64,000 bases of DNA from Nitrospirales bacterium (GTDB lineage: Bacteria > Nitrospirota > Nitrospiria > Nitrospirales > UBA8639): assembly GCA_029261355.1 (NCBI GenBank), contig JAJDBM010000026.1, forward strand, positions 1 through 64,000, written 5' to 3'. The notes under the pieces are model-generated. The model searched no databases. It saw only the letters and a list, made by a program, of their open reading frames with translations, and had not been told where the DNA came from. Each line of letters begins with the position of its first letter. Positions within the stretch are counted from its first letter, which is position 1. Of the stretch, positions 7,886-16,838 are shown in pieces. Made by a program: the position numbers and the translations under genes.

Positions 7886-9142
7886 CTACACAGCCTTTAC
7901 GGAGACCGTTTCAATCACATTTCTGAGATATCCGCTAGGATTCCACCGTGCGTTCCACCGTTGTGATTCGCCGATGCGATTAATCGCCAAACATTGAAGA
8001 TGATAGGTTGTTCCAGCAATTGGCGTAAATCGAGCTTCCCAGGGACGAAAGCTGAAATTGCCATAGTCTTCTCCCAAAGTGCTTTGTTGCCATTGCTTGC
8101 CGCCATTGATAGAAAATAGCACTTGATCAATGCCGTATCCCTGGTCAAACGCAATACCTTTCAGCGTCACTGGGTGCCCACTTTTTACCGTGGCATTGTC
8201 CTGAACATTGGTGATAAAGGAACGAACGGTCATTTTATTGATCGGCACCGTTGCGCGAAGCTTTTGCCCTGGTTCTATGCACCCACATGGATCAGCTGGA
8301 AGACGATAGGCCTGCTTCATCCAGAAATCTTGATCAATTGCATTCAGCACCTCAATATCGTTCAAGGCTTTAATCCAATAGGACGCGTACCAGCCTGGTA
8401 TGACTAAACGAAGTGGATAGCCATTCAAATAGGGGAGGGGTTCGCCATTCATGGCATACGCGACCATGACTTCTTGACGTAGCACCTCTTCTACGTTTAA
8501 TGATTTTCGAAAGTCTGGGGTGACGTCGGCCACAGCCTTATCAAGGCCATCAAATCGAACTTGAACGGCATCATCTTTGACTCCAGCTTTTTCCAGAAGA
8601 TCCTTCAAACGGACGCCCGTCCATTTGGCATTGCCCATGGCGCCGTGTCCCCATTGCCCACCTGGCACTCGTGGCTCAAAAAACCCTCGACTGTTTCCCC
8701 CGCATTGACAGACCGCAGCCATCTCAACTGGTTCAAAATCATTTTTTAGAGTATCAAGACTCAGTGTGAGTTTCGTCTTGACTTGGCCCCGAATCGTTAA
8801 TCGAAATTCATTGAGGTCAATGTGTGTGGGAATGTTGGCGAGATGCCAACGAACAAAAAAAGCGTCGTTCGGGGTGAAAATACTTTCATTGAAGACATGA
8901 AAGGGCGTTTCCAATTGAGGTGGTCTCGTCGTCATCACCATCAATGGGCGCTTTTGTGGAAAGGCGATGAGCGGACGTCGCCCGCGATCAAATGGTAATG
9001 TGATGGCTGACGGCGTCTCTGCACTTCCTATGCGGGTCCCGAATATAGCGCTTCCACCTAACATGATCCCGGCCTTGAGGAAGCCACGACGAGTCAGGGC
9101 GTTGCTGTCATTGACGTGATTCGGGATTTGTTTGTTTTCCAT
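7886..9142 (-). CDS. sorA: Sulfite:cytochrome c oxidoreductase, molybdopterin subunit
   Basis: This 418-residue periplasmic enzyme oxidises sulfite to sulfate. A Tat signal (TRRGFLKAG at 17-25) predicts export after molybdenum cofactor insertion. The sulfite-oxidase Moco domain follows, with the cysteine ligand in QCGGNSRGFF (C147), GVRLKDLL, YAMNGEPLPYLNGYPLRLVIPGWYA split over the substrate pocket, then a C-terminal Mo-co dimerisation domain with FSINGGKQW. The neighbours are SorB and further cytochromes, so electrons enter the c-type pool. Nitrate-reductase-like members of the same fold exist, but the SorB partner favours sulfite. Confidence 0.88.
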   Translation of the reverse strand: MENKQIPNHVNDSNALTRRGFLKAGIMLGGSAIFGTRIGSAETPSAITLPFDRGRRPLIAFPQKRPLMVMTTRPPQLETPFHVFNESIFTPNDAFFVRWHLANIPTHIDLNEFRLTIRGQVKTKLTLSLDTLKNDFEPVEMAAVCQCGGNSRGFFEPRVPGGQWGHGAMGNAKWTGVRLKDLLEKAGVKDDAVQVRFDGLDKAVADVTPDFRKSLNVEEVLRQEVMVAYAMNGEPLPYLNGYPLRLVIPGWYASYWIKALNDIEVLNAIDQDFWMKQAYRLPADPCGCIEPGQKLRATVPINKMTVRSFITNVQDNATVKSGHPVTLKGIAFDQGYGIDQVLFSINGGKQWQQSTLGEDYGNFSFRPWEARFTPIAGTTYHLQCLAINRIGESQRWNARWNPSGYLRNVIETVSVKAV

Positions 9143-9152
9143 ATACGTGGCT

Positions 9153-9620
9153 CTAGGTTCCTTGGAACGATCTTAAGTAGGTCACAAGCTTCCATGCTTC
9201 GTTATCGCTCACAAATTGGGGTAAAAACGAGGCCATGTCTGTTCCATGGCTCCCATGTTTAAGAATCCAAAAAATTTCCCCGTCGCTTCTGGCTGTTTGC
9301 CATGCTCCATCAGCAAAATTCGTGGGCATCGGGTGAGCCGACGTATCGTAATCTGGTCCCACAGGCAACCCTTGTCCATCACGCCCATGGCACGCCCAAC
9401 AAAAGGCACGACCTTCGTACAGTCGTCGTCCTTGATCCATAAATGTCTGAGTAATGGTAAATGGATTTTTGAGTGACTGCGCTTCTTCTAATTGTTCATG
9501 TGGAACACGGGACTGTAACTCTCCCGAATAGGCGTGCATTGCAAGCGGAAGGCTTACGAGAAGAGTGAGCATAGTCATGACCGATATGAGGCTGATGCAT
9601 CGTGACAGATAATTGGTCAT
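9153..9620 (-). CDS. Monoheme c-type cytochrome
   Basis: This 155-residue exported protein has an N-terminal signal segment (residues 10-30), one heme motif CWACH at 74-78 and the axial methionine region HGTDMASF (M129). The end AWKLVTYLRSF is the usual last helix of class I cytochromes. It ends 11 bases before sorA and likely belongs to the same transcript, as electron acceptor or shuttle for SorAB. Its C-terminal half resembles the last domain of the upstream tetraheme protein and the lipoprotein at 18289. Confidence 0.85.
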   Translation of the reverse strand: MTNYLSRCISLISVMTMLTLLVSLPLAMHAYSGELQSRVPHEQLEEAQSLKNPFTITQTFMDQGRRLYEGRAFCWACHGRDGQGLPVGPDYDTSAHPMPTNFADGAWQTARSDGEIFWILKHGSHGTDMASFLPQFVSDNEAWKLVTYLRSFQGT

Positions 9621-9675
9621 GGAAATACCCTTTCTTTCATGGTTCGGGCTGTGTTGAACCGTGACCGTTCACGCA

Positions 9676-11106
9676 TTATTTGACTAACGTTCGAATATAG
9701 TGAATGAGTTGCCAAATTTGATTATCGGACATCCCAGAGAATGCCATCATGCCAGTTCCCGGAGAGCCCTTCTTGATGATCCAGAACATCTGTCCATCTG
9801 AAATGTCTTGCATCGTCTCGCCACAAGTGAAGTTACGCGGGTGTGGATTCAACGCGCCACCCATCGGACCATGGCCATCACCTTTTTCGCCATGGCATTG
9901 CTTGCAGGCTAAAGGCATGGCCGTTTCGTGAAAGAGTGTTTTTCCAGCCTTGATATGCTCCTGTGACGCCTCCAACGGGTTGGTCATCTTTCTAAATGTG
10001 CCAGGAGCACGTTTTGTGTTTCGCGGTTGTGGGCAGACACCTGAGGCCTTTGAGCCTCCAGTTGTTGCAACTTGTGGTCCGCCTTTAAATGTGGTCTTTA
10101 AATAAGCAATGACATCGGCTACACCTTGGTTCCCACCAATCGTTAGCCCCCAATATGGCATCAACGAAGATTTTCCAACGCCTTTCCCGCCATAATAGAT
10201 CACATTGTAAAGATAATCGAGAGGAATCTTCTCAAAGGGAATATTGGCATGAACGGCCGGTTTGGGTACTAATCCTGAAGCTGCTGGCCCATCGCCTTTC
10301 CCATCGGCCCCGTGACATTGCGCACAATATTCTTGATAAATTTTTGCGCCATTTTTCCTGTTCGGATTATTGAACTCTGTACTCTTCCAGGGTTCGTAAT
10401 AAGGGAAATCCTCAATGCCGCGGGTTGCAATGAATCCTGTGACATAACGAAGGCCGAGTTCACTGACATCGCCCACAAATTCCCCACTGTGTGGCACAAA
10501 ATCTGGTGGACTCGAGTTAAATCGATGGATCCAGTTGGCTTTGAGCCTTTTTCCAGAATCAAAGAATGTTGTACTTTGAGGGCCTCCGATCTTTTTCCCA
10601 TCTACTATGATTTGATGACAGCCAATGCAGGAATGTTGTGTAAAGATCTCTTCCCCTAACTTGGCTTCCTGTATGCTGAATGTGGACATATCGATCGCAT
10701 TGCTTTTCACACGAGAATCTTGCAGGTGGCTCTCGAAGTAATCTGCGATGGCTTCAGCCTCTTTCTGAGTCACGGCAGTATGTTTCTCTGGTGTTTGGGA
10801 ACGATCCCATCGATAGCTTTTCGCATAGAGCATCGGAATCTTTCCCGTGAGCCAGTCCATGAGCCATGGTCGCTGGAATTTACTCCCTCCCCACATAAGA
10901 TCTGGGGCCTTCAAGTTAAATCGACTTTCACCCTCACCTGTAAATTTGTGGCATGTCGAGCACAGATTGTTAACGAGTGTCTCACCGTCATATTTACTGT
11001 CTGCCCAACTAAGGCTCGGGCAATATAAAAGCACAACGATAATAAGGACCATTCTTGAAGTATTCCAAGCACGATGGGGTGTCATTTGATTTCCTGTGTT
11101 CAGCAT
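9676..11106 (-). CDS. Periplasmic tetraheme c-type cytochrome
   Basis: This 476-residue exported protein has four heme motifs in order: CSTCH, CIGCH, CAQCH and CKQCH. The first half (PDLMWGGSKFQRPWLMDWL and the second heme) is homologous to the diheme protein at 11815. The third and fourth are class I cytochrome domains with likely methionine ligands (SSLMPYWG, GTGMMAF). I choose ATG 11106 because AGGAGGG precedes it and a signal peptide follows; ATG 11202 in the same frame lacks both. It is the first gene of the cytochrome/SorAB set and has a sigma54-type promoter upstream. It probably wires SorAB to a terminal oxidase or another acceptor. Confidence 0.83.
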   Translation of the reverse strand: MLNTGNQMTPHRAWNTSRMVLIIVVLLYCPSLSWADSKYDGETLVNNLCSTCHKFTGEGESRFNLKAPDLMWGGSKFQRPWLMDWLTGKIPMLYAKSYRWDRSQTPEKHTAVTQKEAEAIADYFESHLQDSRVKSNAIDMSTFSIQEAKLGEEIFTQHSCIGCHQIIVDGKKIGGPQSTTFFDSGKRLKANWIHRFNSSPPDFVPHSGEFVGDVSELGLRYVTGFIATRGIEDFPYYEPWKSTEFNNPNRKNGAKIYQEYCAQCHGADGKGDGPAASGLVPKPAVHANIPFEKIPLDYLYNVIYYGGKGVGKSSLMPYWGLTIGGNQGVADVIAYLKTTFKGGPQVATTGGSKASGVCPQPRNTKRAPGTFRKMTNPLEASQEHIKAGKTLFHETAMPLACKQCHGEKGDGHGPMGGALNPHPRNFTCGETMQDISDGQMFWIIKKGSPGTGMMAFSGMSDNQIWQLIHYIRTLVK

Positions 11107-11246
11107 TAAACCCTCCTTAGCAGGACTATTTTTAGTAACCATCATAATCGTGGGATCAAACGTGTGGCATTCTTCTACATCTTCCGAAAAAAAATGACCC
11201 ATTTGTACTCAATAATTAGGATTCCTTCGGGTTCAATAGAGTATTG

Positions 11247-11262
11247 AGCAAATTTAGCGCCA
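11247..11262 (-). promoter_or_regulatory. Sigma54-type promoter for tetraheme/SorAB genes
   Basis: On the minus strand the sequence is TGGCGCTAAATTTGCT, with GG and GC at the exact -24/-12 spacing of the sigma54 consensus (TGGCAC, five bases, TTGC). Two consensus bases differ. It would start transcription near 11236, giving a 5' leader of about 130 bases to ATG 11106. Confidence 0.55.
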
Positions 11263-11367
11263 GAATTTGAGGTAAGTCACGTAGAAGAAAATGCACATAT
11301 TCACAGGGTATTTATTGGAGACGCGAAAGATGCTTGGATTGGAACAATATATATAAAGTTGTTCGCG

Positions 11368-11755
11368 TTAAGGCTTAACGAAACTTGTAACTTCACATGG
11401 AGTTGTGACTTTCTTCTTTTCTGGAGATAGGGGATAGCTCAATATTCCCCCAGTGAGCTTGTAGACTGTTTCAAAGCCGTATTGCAGTAGAATGCGTGCG
11501 TTAAGATACCTGATGGCCAACCTACACCTTGATCCGAAAGCATTTCCAAAAACTTTCAGGGGTTTGCAGTAACAAATCGTCACGATCCGTTATGGTTTCA
11601 CCTACATAGTAGGGCAACCCGCAATTGGCACAAGAGACAAACGAACCACGCTCAAACATGACAATCTCTGCCGCTTCATTTGTGCGGCGTGCTTTGGCTG
11701 CTGCGCTGGTGCCACCGGCCACATCGTCAATGATGACTATCTTCATACATTTCAT
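11368..11755 (-). pseudogene. CoA-disulfide reductase/rhodanese gene with internal deletion
   Basis: The 5' part encodes the start of an FAD-dependent pyridine nucleotide-disulfide oxidoreductase of the CoA-disulfide reductase type: VAGGTSAAAKARR, then SCANCGLPYYVGETI with the redox cysteine. Near 11540, after LLLQTPESF, the reading shifts to another frame that encodes the end of a C-terminal rhodanese domain (CRLAIRY, RILLQYGFETVYKLTGG). Several hundred codons between them are gone. The gene lies on the same strand between the two cytochrome groups and was probably part of the ancestral locus. No function can remain. Confidence 0.72.
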
Positions 11756-11814
11756 CCTTCGGTAAAGGGGGGGGCATCATTGAGACGTCGCGACTGCTCA
11801 TGAATCTATTGCGT

Positions 11815-12540
11815 TTACTGAAAGGTCATCATGTAACTGGTGATGGCATAAATGTTTTCTTTTAGTAACAGAGGTTTAGGGATATAGGCGCCACTATCTG
11901 GAACGAAATCATTCGGATTCAGGTTGAATCGATACACCCAATCAGCTTGGAGTCGTGTTCCCATCTTGAGAAGAGACGTGCTGGACTTACTACCCGTATA
12001 TCCACGACGATTTTTGGCTGGGGTCCAATGGCAGTTTGAACAGGCATGTTCCCGATACAATTGTGCCCCCTTTTTGAGTTGTTCCAACGTTCCGGGTTTC
12101 ATTATTCCTTCTTGAACCCGTTCGTCTTTTAATGTAGCTAAGTAATGAGTCACTGCTTTGGCTTCATGAGCGGGTAGCGTCTGGTGGCTTTTTTTCCGCT
12201 TAGGATTATAATCATATCCCAGTGGATACAATCGCTGTGTGGGGTTTTGCAACCAGGCCTCAAGCCATGCAGGTTGATATTTATTCCCTGCCCAGATCAG
12301 GTCTGGTGCCTGTTTCGTTCGGCGCGGCATGGGAGGTCCTTCAATGCGATGGCATTGGGTACAGACCGTCTTGACGGTATGCGCTCCAGGACGACTCGTG
12401 TTCACGACCTCTCCGGAATTGGCCGCGTCGAGTCCTAATGTGAGGAGGCTTCCTATCACAAGAATTGTAAAAATTTTCGAATATTTCGTTAAATGTATTT
12501 TGGTCATTTTCGTAGAGACTGTATTGGTGATGTTGATCAT
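11815..12540 (-). CDS. Periplasmic diheme c-type cytochrome
   Basis: This 241-residue exported protein has a signal peptide after a short positively charged N-terminus and two heme motifs, CTQCH and CSNCH. It shares the blocks PDLIWAGNKYQPAWLEAWL and NPNDFVPDSGAY with the first half of the tetraheme cytochrome at 9676, so one arose from the other by duplication. Its ATG overlaps the stop of the upstream gene (ATGA at 12537-12540), showing translational coupling with the secreted protein. The partner is unknown. Confidence 0.85.
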   Translation of the reverse strand: MINITNTVSTKMTKIHLTKYSKIFTILVIGSLLTLGLDAANSGEVVNTSRPGAHTVKTVCTQCHRIEGPPMPRRTKQAPDLIWAGNKYQPAWLEAWLQNPTQRLYPLGYDYNPKRKKSHQTLPAHEAKAVTHYLATLKDERVQEGIMKPGTLEQLKKGAQLYREHACSNCHWTPAKNRRGYTGSKSSTSLLKMGTRLQADWVYRFNLNPNDFVPDSGAYIPKPLLLKENIYAITSYMMTFQ

Positions 12541-13322
12541 GATTTGTGTATTTCAAAATGCACAAGGATTGTTTCACCATCTGATACGGTAATCGTCTTC
12601 TCCACTTGTCCCGCGACCGAGTGCCAGGCTAAGAGCGTATGTTCCCCAGATGGCACATTCACAATTTCGAATTCGCCCTTCTCATTTACGGGGTTAAAGT
12701 TCGGACTCTGAACCGGTAGCAATGTGCTCTGCATCGATTCATGTTGATCAAAGGTCAAACGCACGGTCGATCCTCGCTTTTTTATTTTAACCTTAATCGG
12801 CTTGTTGAGTTCCGACCCCTTAGTGGGAAGCCCGATGCCAAACATGACCAAGGATCTGGGCGTCAACACTTCATATGCTCGAACTGTATGAAGTACCCCT
12901 GATTGAGACTTTGGATCATCTGGATCGGCGACGTGATTGACGAATTGAATCATTTTTCTATTCACAACAATCCCCGTGTATGGGGAAAAGTCACACAATG
13001 TAATATCAACATGTGTTTGAGAGAAGGGCTCTCTCCAGGCCTCCTCTTGGATATCACGAATAGCGACAATGGCGTCTTGCAACGCTCCTCCTTGGCCCAC
13101 AGTCATCAGGTTAAATATGCGGCGTCTTCCCCCATCAGTGGTTAACGGATGTTTAGCGAAAAACTGGGCATTAGGAAAAGACTGGAAGACAAACTTTTTC
13201 GGAGTTTGAATTTCACCTATATACCGTACCGTTCCTTTGATCGTTCCTTCAGTCACTCCCGTAGTTGGAAAGATGATAAAAGAAAGTACGAGTGCGCATA
13301 TTGCGGAAATAATGGGTTTCAT
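12537..13322 (-). CDS. Secreted protein with carboxypeptidase-regulatory-like domain
   Basis: This 261-residue protein has a signal peptide (about 1-24) and two beta-sandwich-like regions. The first starts TIKGTVRYIGEI. The last 60 residues (GEFEIVNVPSGEHTLLAWH, then a terminal strand) look like the carboxypeptidase regulatory-like fold seen in cell-surface and copper-type proteins. A central cysteine and histidines are present but no clear type-1 copper site. Coupled by ATGA overlap to a diheme cytochrome, it may be a scaffold or docking protein of that cytochrome. The specific role is not recognised. Confidence 0.6.
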   Translation of the reverse strand: MKPIISAICALVLSFIIFPTTGVTEGTIKGTVRYIGEIQTPKKFVFQSFPNAQFFAKHPLTTDGGRRRIFNLMTVGQGGALQDAIVAIRDIQEEAWREPFSQTHVDITLCDFSPYTGIVVNRKMIQFVNHVADPDDPKSQSGVLHTVRAYEVLTPRSLVMFGIGLPTKGSELNKPIKVKIKKRGSTVRLTFDQHESMQSTLLPVQSPNFNPVNEKGEFEIVNVPSGEHTLLAWHSVAGQVEKTITVSDGETILVHFEIHKS

Positions 13323-13371
13323 TTTGATCCCTCTTCATACTTCTCAAATCACATTTAGATATCGAGCATCC

Positions 13372-14925
13372 TTAGGGATCGTGTTGCCCTGGTCTATTCA
13401 GGGGAAGTGAAATATTGAAGGACGTTCCCACGCCTACTTCGCTTTCAACCCGGATACTGCCCTGATGCACGTCAAGCACATCTTTTACAATCTTTGTGCC
13501 TAATCCGGTACCTCCAGCTTTCGTACTGATGGCATTGGTGGTGAATAACCGTTCTCGTACCTCTGGAGGCATTCCCTTTCCAGTATCCGTCACGACCAAC
13601 TCGAGCATCTGGAGTTCGGTGTTCGTACGCCCAGAAATTGTAATCGACCCGCCATGAGGCACTTCAGGGATCGCATTACTCACGAGGTTATATAAGGCCG
13701 TAAATACACGTTTTTCATCCGCCTGAATAAGGGGAAGTGTATCCAAATCCTTTCTATAAAAGGCTACTCCTTTCTCTTTGGCCAAAACATGGAGAGATTT
13801 CACAACACCTTCGACAATTTTTGAGATCTGACAGGAAACAAAATAGGGCTTGCTGGTGACCCCTTTGACGGCATCAGCAATTTCTCTCACCTGACCGTGA
13901 ATACGTCGAGCGTTGTGTTCAATCATTTGTGTTAACTCTGTACAGGTCGCTTCGCTTTTGCGTGCTACTTCAGAATCGGCTTGGGCTAGTAATGGAAATA
14001 TGTCTTTCAATTCATCGTCCAAGAGACTTGTTCCTGTGAGTACCGGCATCAGCATATTCTTTATGTCATGCCCGACATTGCCCAACACTCTGGTGACTTC
14101 CGCCATTTTGGCCGCTTCCAATAATTCTGCCGCCAGTCTTTTTCTCTCTGAAATATCTTGGAATGTGACAACTGCCCCGATCAAGTGTCCTTGGGCATTT
14201 CTCATTGGCGTGCTGCAATATTGCGCAGAAAAACTTGATCCATCTTTTCGCCAAAACAGCTCATCCTCTCCGACATGTACCAATCCATCTTTGTACGCTC
14301 CGTATATCGGACATTCTTCCTGTGGAAAGGGCGTGCCATTGTCCTTGGTGTGATGCCACAAGGTGTGGCTCGGTTGTCCCAGCAGCTCATGAATCTCATA
14401 GTTCAACATCTTTGCCGCGGCCGGATTGACAAATGTATGACAACCTTCGAGATCTAACCCAAAAATCCCCTCACCAGCAGATTGAAGCACGTACTCATTT
14501 TGACGGCGGAGGTCGGAAATCGTTTCCTCAGCTTCACGGCGAGCGGAGATATCACGAAATGTAACGACGGCTCCCATTAGCCTTTCGTCGTCATCGAAGA
14601 TTGGGGTACTGGTGTATTCGGTGGGAAAGGACGTGCCATCTTTCCGCCAGAATACCTCGTCATCGCCATGATGAATGCGCCCATCTTTGTAGGCGCCATA
14701 AATGGGACATTCTTCTGGTGAATAGTGTTCTCCATTATGTTTTGTGTGATGCCAGAGAGGGTGACTAGGCAGACCCAGTAGCTCCTTGAGCTCAAACCCT
14801 AACATTCGAGCCGCTGCAGGATTCACAAAGGTATGCCGTCCTTCGAGATCTAGGCCAAAAATTCCTTCCCCTGCAGCATTCAAAATTAATTCGTTACTCA
14901 GCTCTTGAGTGTTCAGTACCGTCAT
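13372..14925 (-). CDS. PAS-PAS sensor histidine kinase
   Basis: This is a 517-residue kinase with no clear transmembrane segment, hence cytoplasmic. Two PAS domains (about residues 14-125 and 140-255) are strikingly alike: both have AGEGIFGLDLEG, HTFVNPAAA, CPIYGAYKDG and FWRKDG. They are followed by a phosphoacceptor helix (VGHDIKNMLMPVL) and a HATPase domain with an N-box and the glycine block GTGLGTKIVKDVL. GGGGAGGAG precedes the start. The upstream receiver protein is its likely partner, and the cytochrome genes follow directly, so it may sense redox or respiratory state. The PAS repeat is an internal duplication. Confidence 0.85.
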   Translation of the reverse strand: MTVLNTQELSNELILNAAGEGIFGLDLEGRHTFVNPAAARMLGFELKELLGLPSHPLWHHTKHNGEHYSPEECPIYGAYKDGRIHHGDDEVFWRKDGTSFPTEYTSTPIFDDDERLMGAVVTFRDISARREAEETISDLRRQNEYVLQSAGEGIFGLDLEGCHTFVNPAAAKMLNYEIHELLGQPSHTLWHHTKDNGTPFPQEECPIYGAYKDGLVHVGEDELFWRKDGSSFSAQYCSTPMRNAQGHLIGAVVTFQDISERKRLAAELLEAAKMAEVTRVLGNVGHDIKNMLMPVLTGTSLLDDELKDIFPLLAQADSEVARKSEATCTELTQMIEHNARRIHGQVREIADAVKGVTSKPYFVSCQISKIVEGVVKSLHVLAKEKGVAFYRKDLDTLPLIQADEKRVFTALYNLVSNAIPEVPHGGSITISGRTNTELQMLELVVTDTGKGMPPEVRERLFTTNAISTKAGGTGLGTKIVKDVLDVHQGSIRVESEVGVGTSFNISLPLNRPGQHDP

Positions 14926-15023
14926 GACTCCTCCCCATTATCCTCATCTCTGTTCTCCATGTCGTTGAAGCTGTTCATTCTCGAACCCATCGTGCAGGCT
15001 CTTGATAGAGACTGTTTTCTCGG

Positions 15024-15063
15024 AGGTCCCTCGCTCAACGGCATCAGGATCAGCGAGGGACCT
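15024..15063. terminator. Strong intercistronic hairpin
   Basis: AGGTCCCTCGCT and AGCGAGGGACCT form a perfect 12-bp stem with a 16-base loop, just after the response regulator stop. No T-run follows on the minus strand, so it may be an attenuator or an RNA-stability element setting the regulator:kinase ratio rather than a full terminator. Confidence 0.5.
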
Positions 15064-15069
15064 ACTCTC

Positions 15070-15465
15070 TTAATTTGTAAATGAGCCCAGTTCACGTTGA
15101 CTCATGGCCTTTTCCACTGCTGCCACCAACTTTTCTCTGTCGACTGGTTTGGTCAAATAGTCGACAAGCCCATGCTTCATCAATTCTGTGGCATTTTCCA
15201 GATTGGGATATCCCGTCATCACAATCAGTGGTACACGAGGCCATTGGGATTGAAAAAATTGAATCGCTTCTAACCCATTGACCTTGGGCATGTTAATATC
15301 TGTTACGATGGCATCAAGCATCAGCGGATTATCCCCTTCCTTAATCTGTTGAATCGCTTGCTCTCCATCTTCTGCTTCAATCACGTGATACCCTGCCTTT
15401 TCCAAACTCATTCTTGCGACCTTTCGCACATCCGCTTCGTCATCGACTACCATGACTCGTCCCAT
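15070..15465 (-). CDS. Single-domain response regulator (CheY-like)
   Basis: This 131-residue receiver domain has no output domain. The acidic pair is in MVVDDEADVRK, the phosphorylated aspartate in DAIVTDINMP, the conserved threonine in VIVMTGYP and the lysine in YLTKPVD. It precedes the PAS-PAS kinase gene by 144 bases and is probably phosphorylated by it. Output would be protein contact. A very good sigma54-type promoter lies 64 bases upstream. Confidence 0.9.
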   Translation of the reverse strand: MGRVMVVDDEADVRKVARMSLEKAGYHVIEAEDGEQAIQQIKEGDNPLMLDAIVTDINMPKVNGLEAIQFFQSQWPRVPLIVMTGYPNLENATELMKHGLVDYLTKPVDREKLVAAVEKAMSQRELGSFTN

Positions 15466-15528
15466 AATGTACCCTCCTTCTTACGTGAATGTTGACGGTT
15501 TAATTTTCTGCAATCAAATAAGTGGTTG

Positions 15529-15544
15529 AGCAATGACTGTGCCA
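15529..15544 (-). promoter_or_regulatory. Sigma54-type promoter for the receiver/kinase genes
   Basis: On the minus strand TGGCACAGTCATTGCT matches the -24/-12 consensus at all positions but one (A for G at the seventh base). The distance from the -12 GC to the ATG at 15465 is about 65 bases, the same as at hsp20 and the USP gene at 21922. Confidence 0.7.
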
Positions 15545-16032
15545 AAGCAGATACATGGCTTTTTCCTATTGATTGCAATAATGACAATGATTGTGATGAA
15601 GGAGGAGAGGATATCCAAAGAAATTGTTAACGAATAATGTAAAGGCTTAACAAAATTAGTTAACCAGTTAACATGAAAACGAAAGACTTGTGGGATCCTC
15701 ATCTGGGAGGAGCGGGAATGTTTGTACTCACGATTGTCCCTTTTCTCTACGCCAGCGTCACACCGACATTCCCGAATTTGCTACAGCTAATTTTCCAATT
15801 CGCTAATATTTTCACACAAGAAATTCCATTACTCCTATCTCTTGGAAGTAGGGACGGTCTGAGCCAAGCAACGCGTTTGTCTTTCAGTGGTCCCTGAGCC
15901 ATGCGCTCTTTCTTCATTGTGACAAGAACGTAATATTTCCTCAAAAATTCTTTCTTCAGTGTTCCGAGTAACTATGTATTTTTTTGAATGATTGGAATTT
16001 CTAGATGACAACTCATCGTCTGTTACTCAAAG
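15545..16032. other. Intergenic stretch, no supported gene
   Basis: Short open frames exist on both strands (for example 15673-15897 plus) but none has a recognisable domain. TTAAC repeats (GTTAACGAATAATG, GTTAACCAGTTAACATG) near 15627-15673 could be protein-binding sites. The hydrogenase relic begins at the right end. Confidence 0.4.
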
Positions 16033-16836
16033 CTAGCAATGAACATGGCCCTCATAGAGGACCTCAGGAAGGCGGGTGGAGTCAATTGTTCGAGTTTGAC
16101 TGGACGCACAGGCATCGATGCAGTCGTTGTCCTGTTTGAGTCGAGAATCGGATACTGACGAAAGGGATAGCTTATGGAGAATCTCTTCAACCGCTTAACT
16201 TCCAGCCTCCAGAAGAAAGTCTGAATCATCTTCAGTCAGCACCAAATCAAAGTCTGACTTGACCTTTGGCCCTGTCTCCATTGACGTACATAAACATGTT
16301 TCTAGCGCATGCGTACAATTGATGGCGATGAGAAAAAGAGATTCTCCTCTTGCCTGATAATACGGATCAGCGAATTGATCATGAAGGAAAATACGATCCT
16401 GTATTTTCAACGCTGCAAGATCACAAGTTCGGACGCCGAGCAAGGCCGTTGTGCGATGCTGTGGGAGGACTGGTTTGGGAGAAAACCCTTTCTCTCGTAC
16501 GTTCATTCGTGATTAATGTATCCCCAGACGTAAACGTTTCTCGTTTGATGGATTCGGGTCCATGCACGACGTCAAAAACCCGCGAGGTGTGTTTCTGTTC
16601 AAGGCGATAGTGTACTGGTTGCTGGTCATCGTGCCAGCCAATGGGTCGATCGTCTACCGTGGAAATGTCATCCCAAGTCATCGCGCCAGCTCTCTTTGTT
16701 TGTGGTTATCACGAGCAAATGGTGTTTGAGTCGAGTAAGAAGGGCCGTCAGTCCTGGATCGACAGTCGTGTGCTGAAGGGATGTCAGCGTTGTAGAGTTC
16801 ATGATGTCTTTTGGCCTGGCTTAAGTTGGTACGTTT
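16033..16836 (-). pseudogene. Hydrogenase/sulfhydrogenase beta-subunit (4Fe-4S) relic
   Basis: Reading the minus strand from about 16836, fragments of a group 3b-type hydrogenase beta subunit appear in order. One frame has YDD-like MTWDDIS, PIGWHDDQQ, HYRLEQ and VHGPESIKRETF. After a shift near 16500 come PVLPQHRTTALLGVRTCDLAAL, NCTHALETCLCTSMETGP with its cysteines, and FDLVLTE. After TAA at 16195-16197 the same frame gives RTIDSTRLPEVLYEG and a TAG at 16033. The C-terminal ferredoxin part, which should carry the remaining iron-sulfur clusters, is missing. It is on the same strand and 5' of the gamma/hypE relic, as in intact hydrogenase operons. Confidence 0.78.
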
Positions 16837-16838
16837 AG

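Noticed and set aside
15673-15897. 74-codon plus-strand frame after the receiver promoter
   Set aside because: There is no recognisable domain and no Shine-Dalgarno sequence; composition is like the surrounding intergenic DNA.
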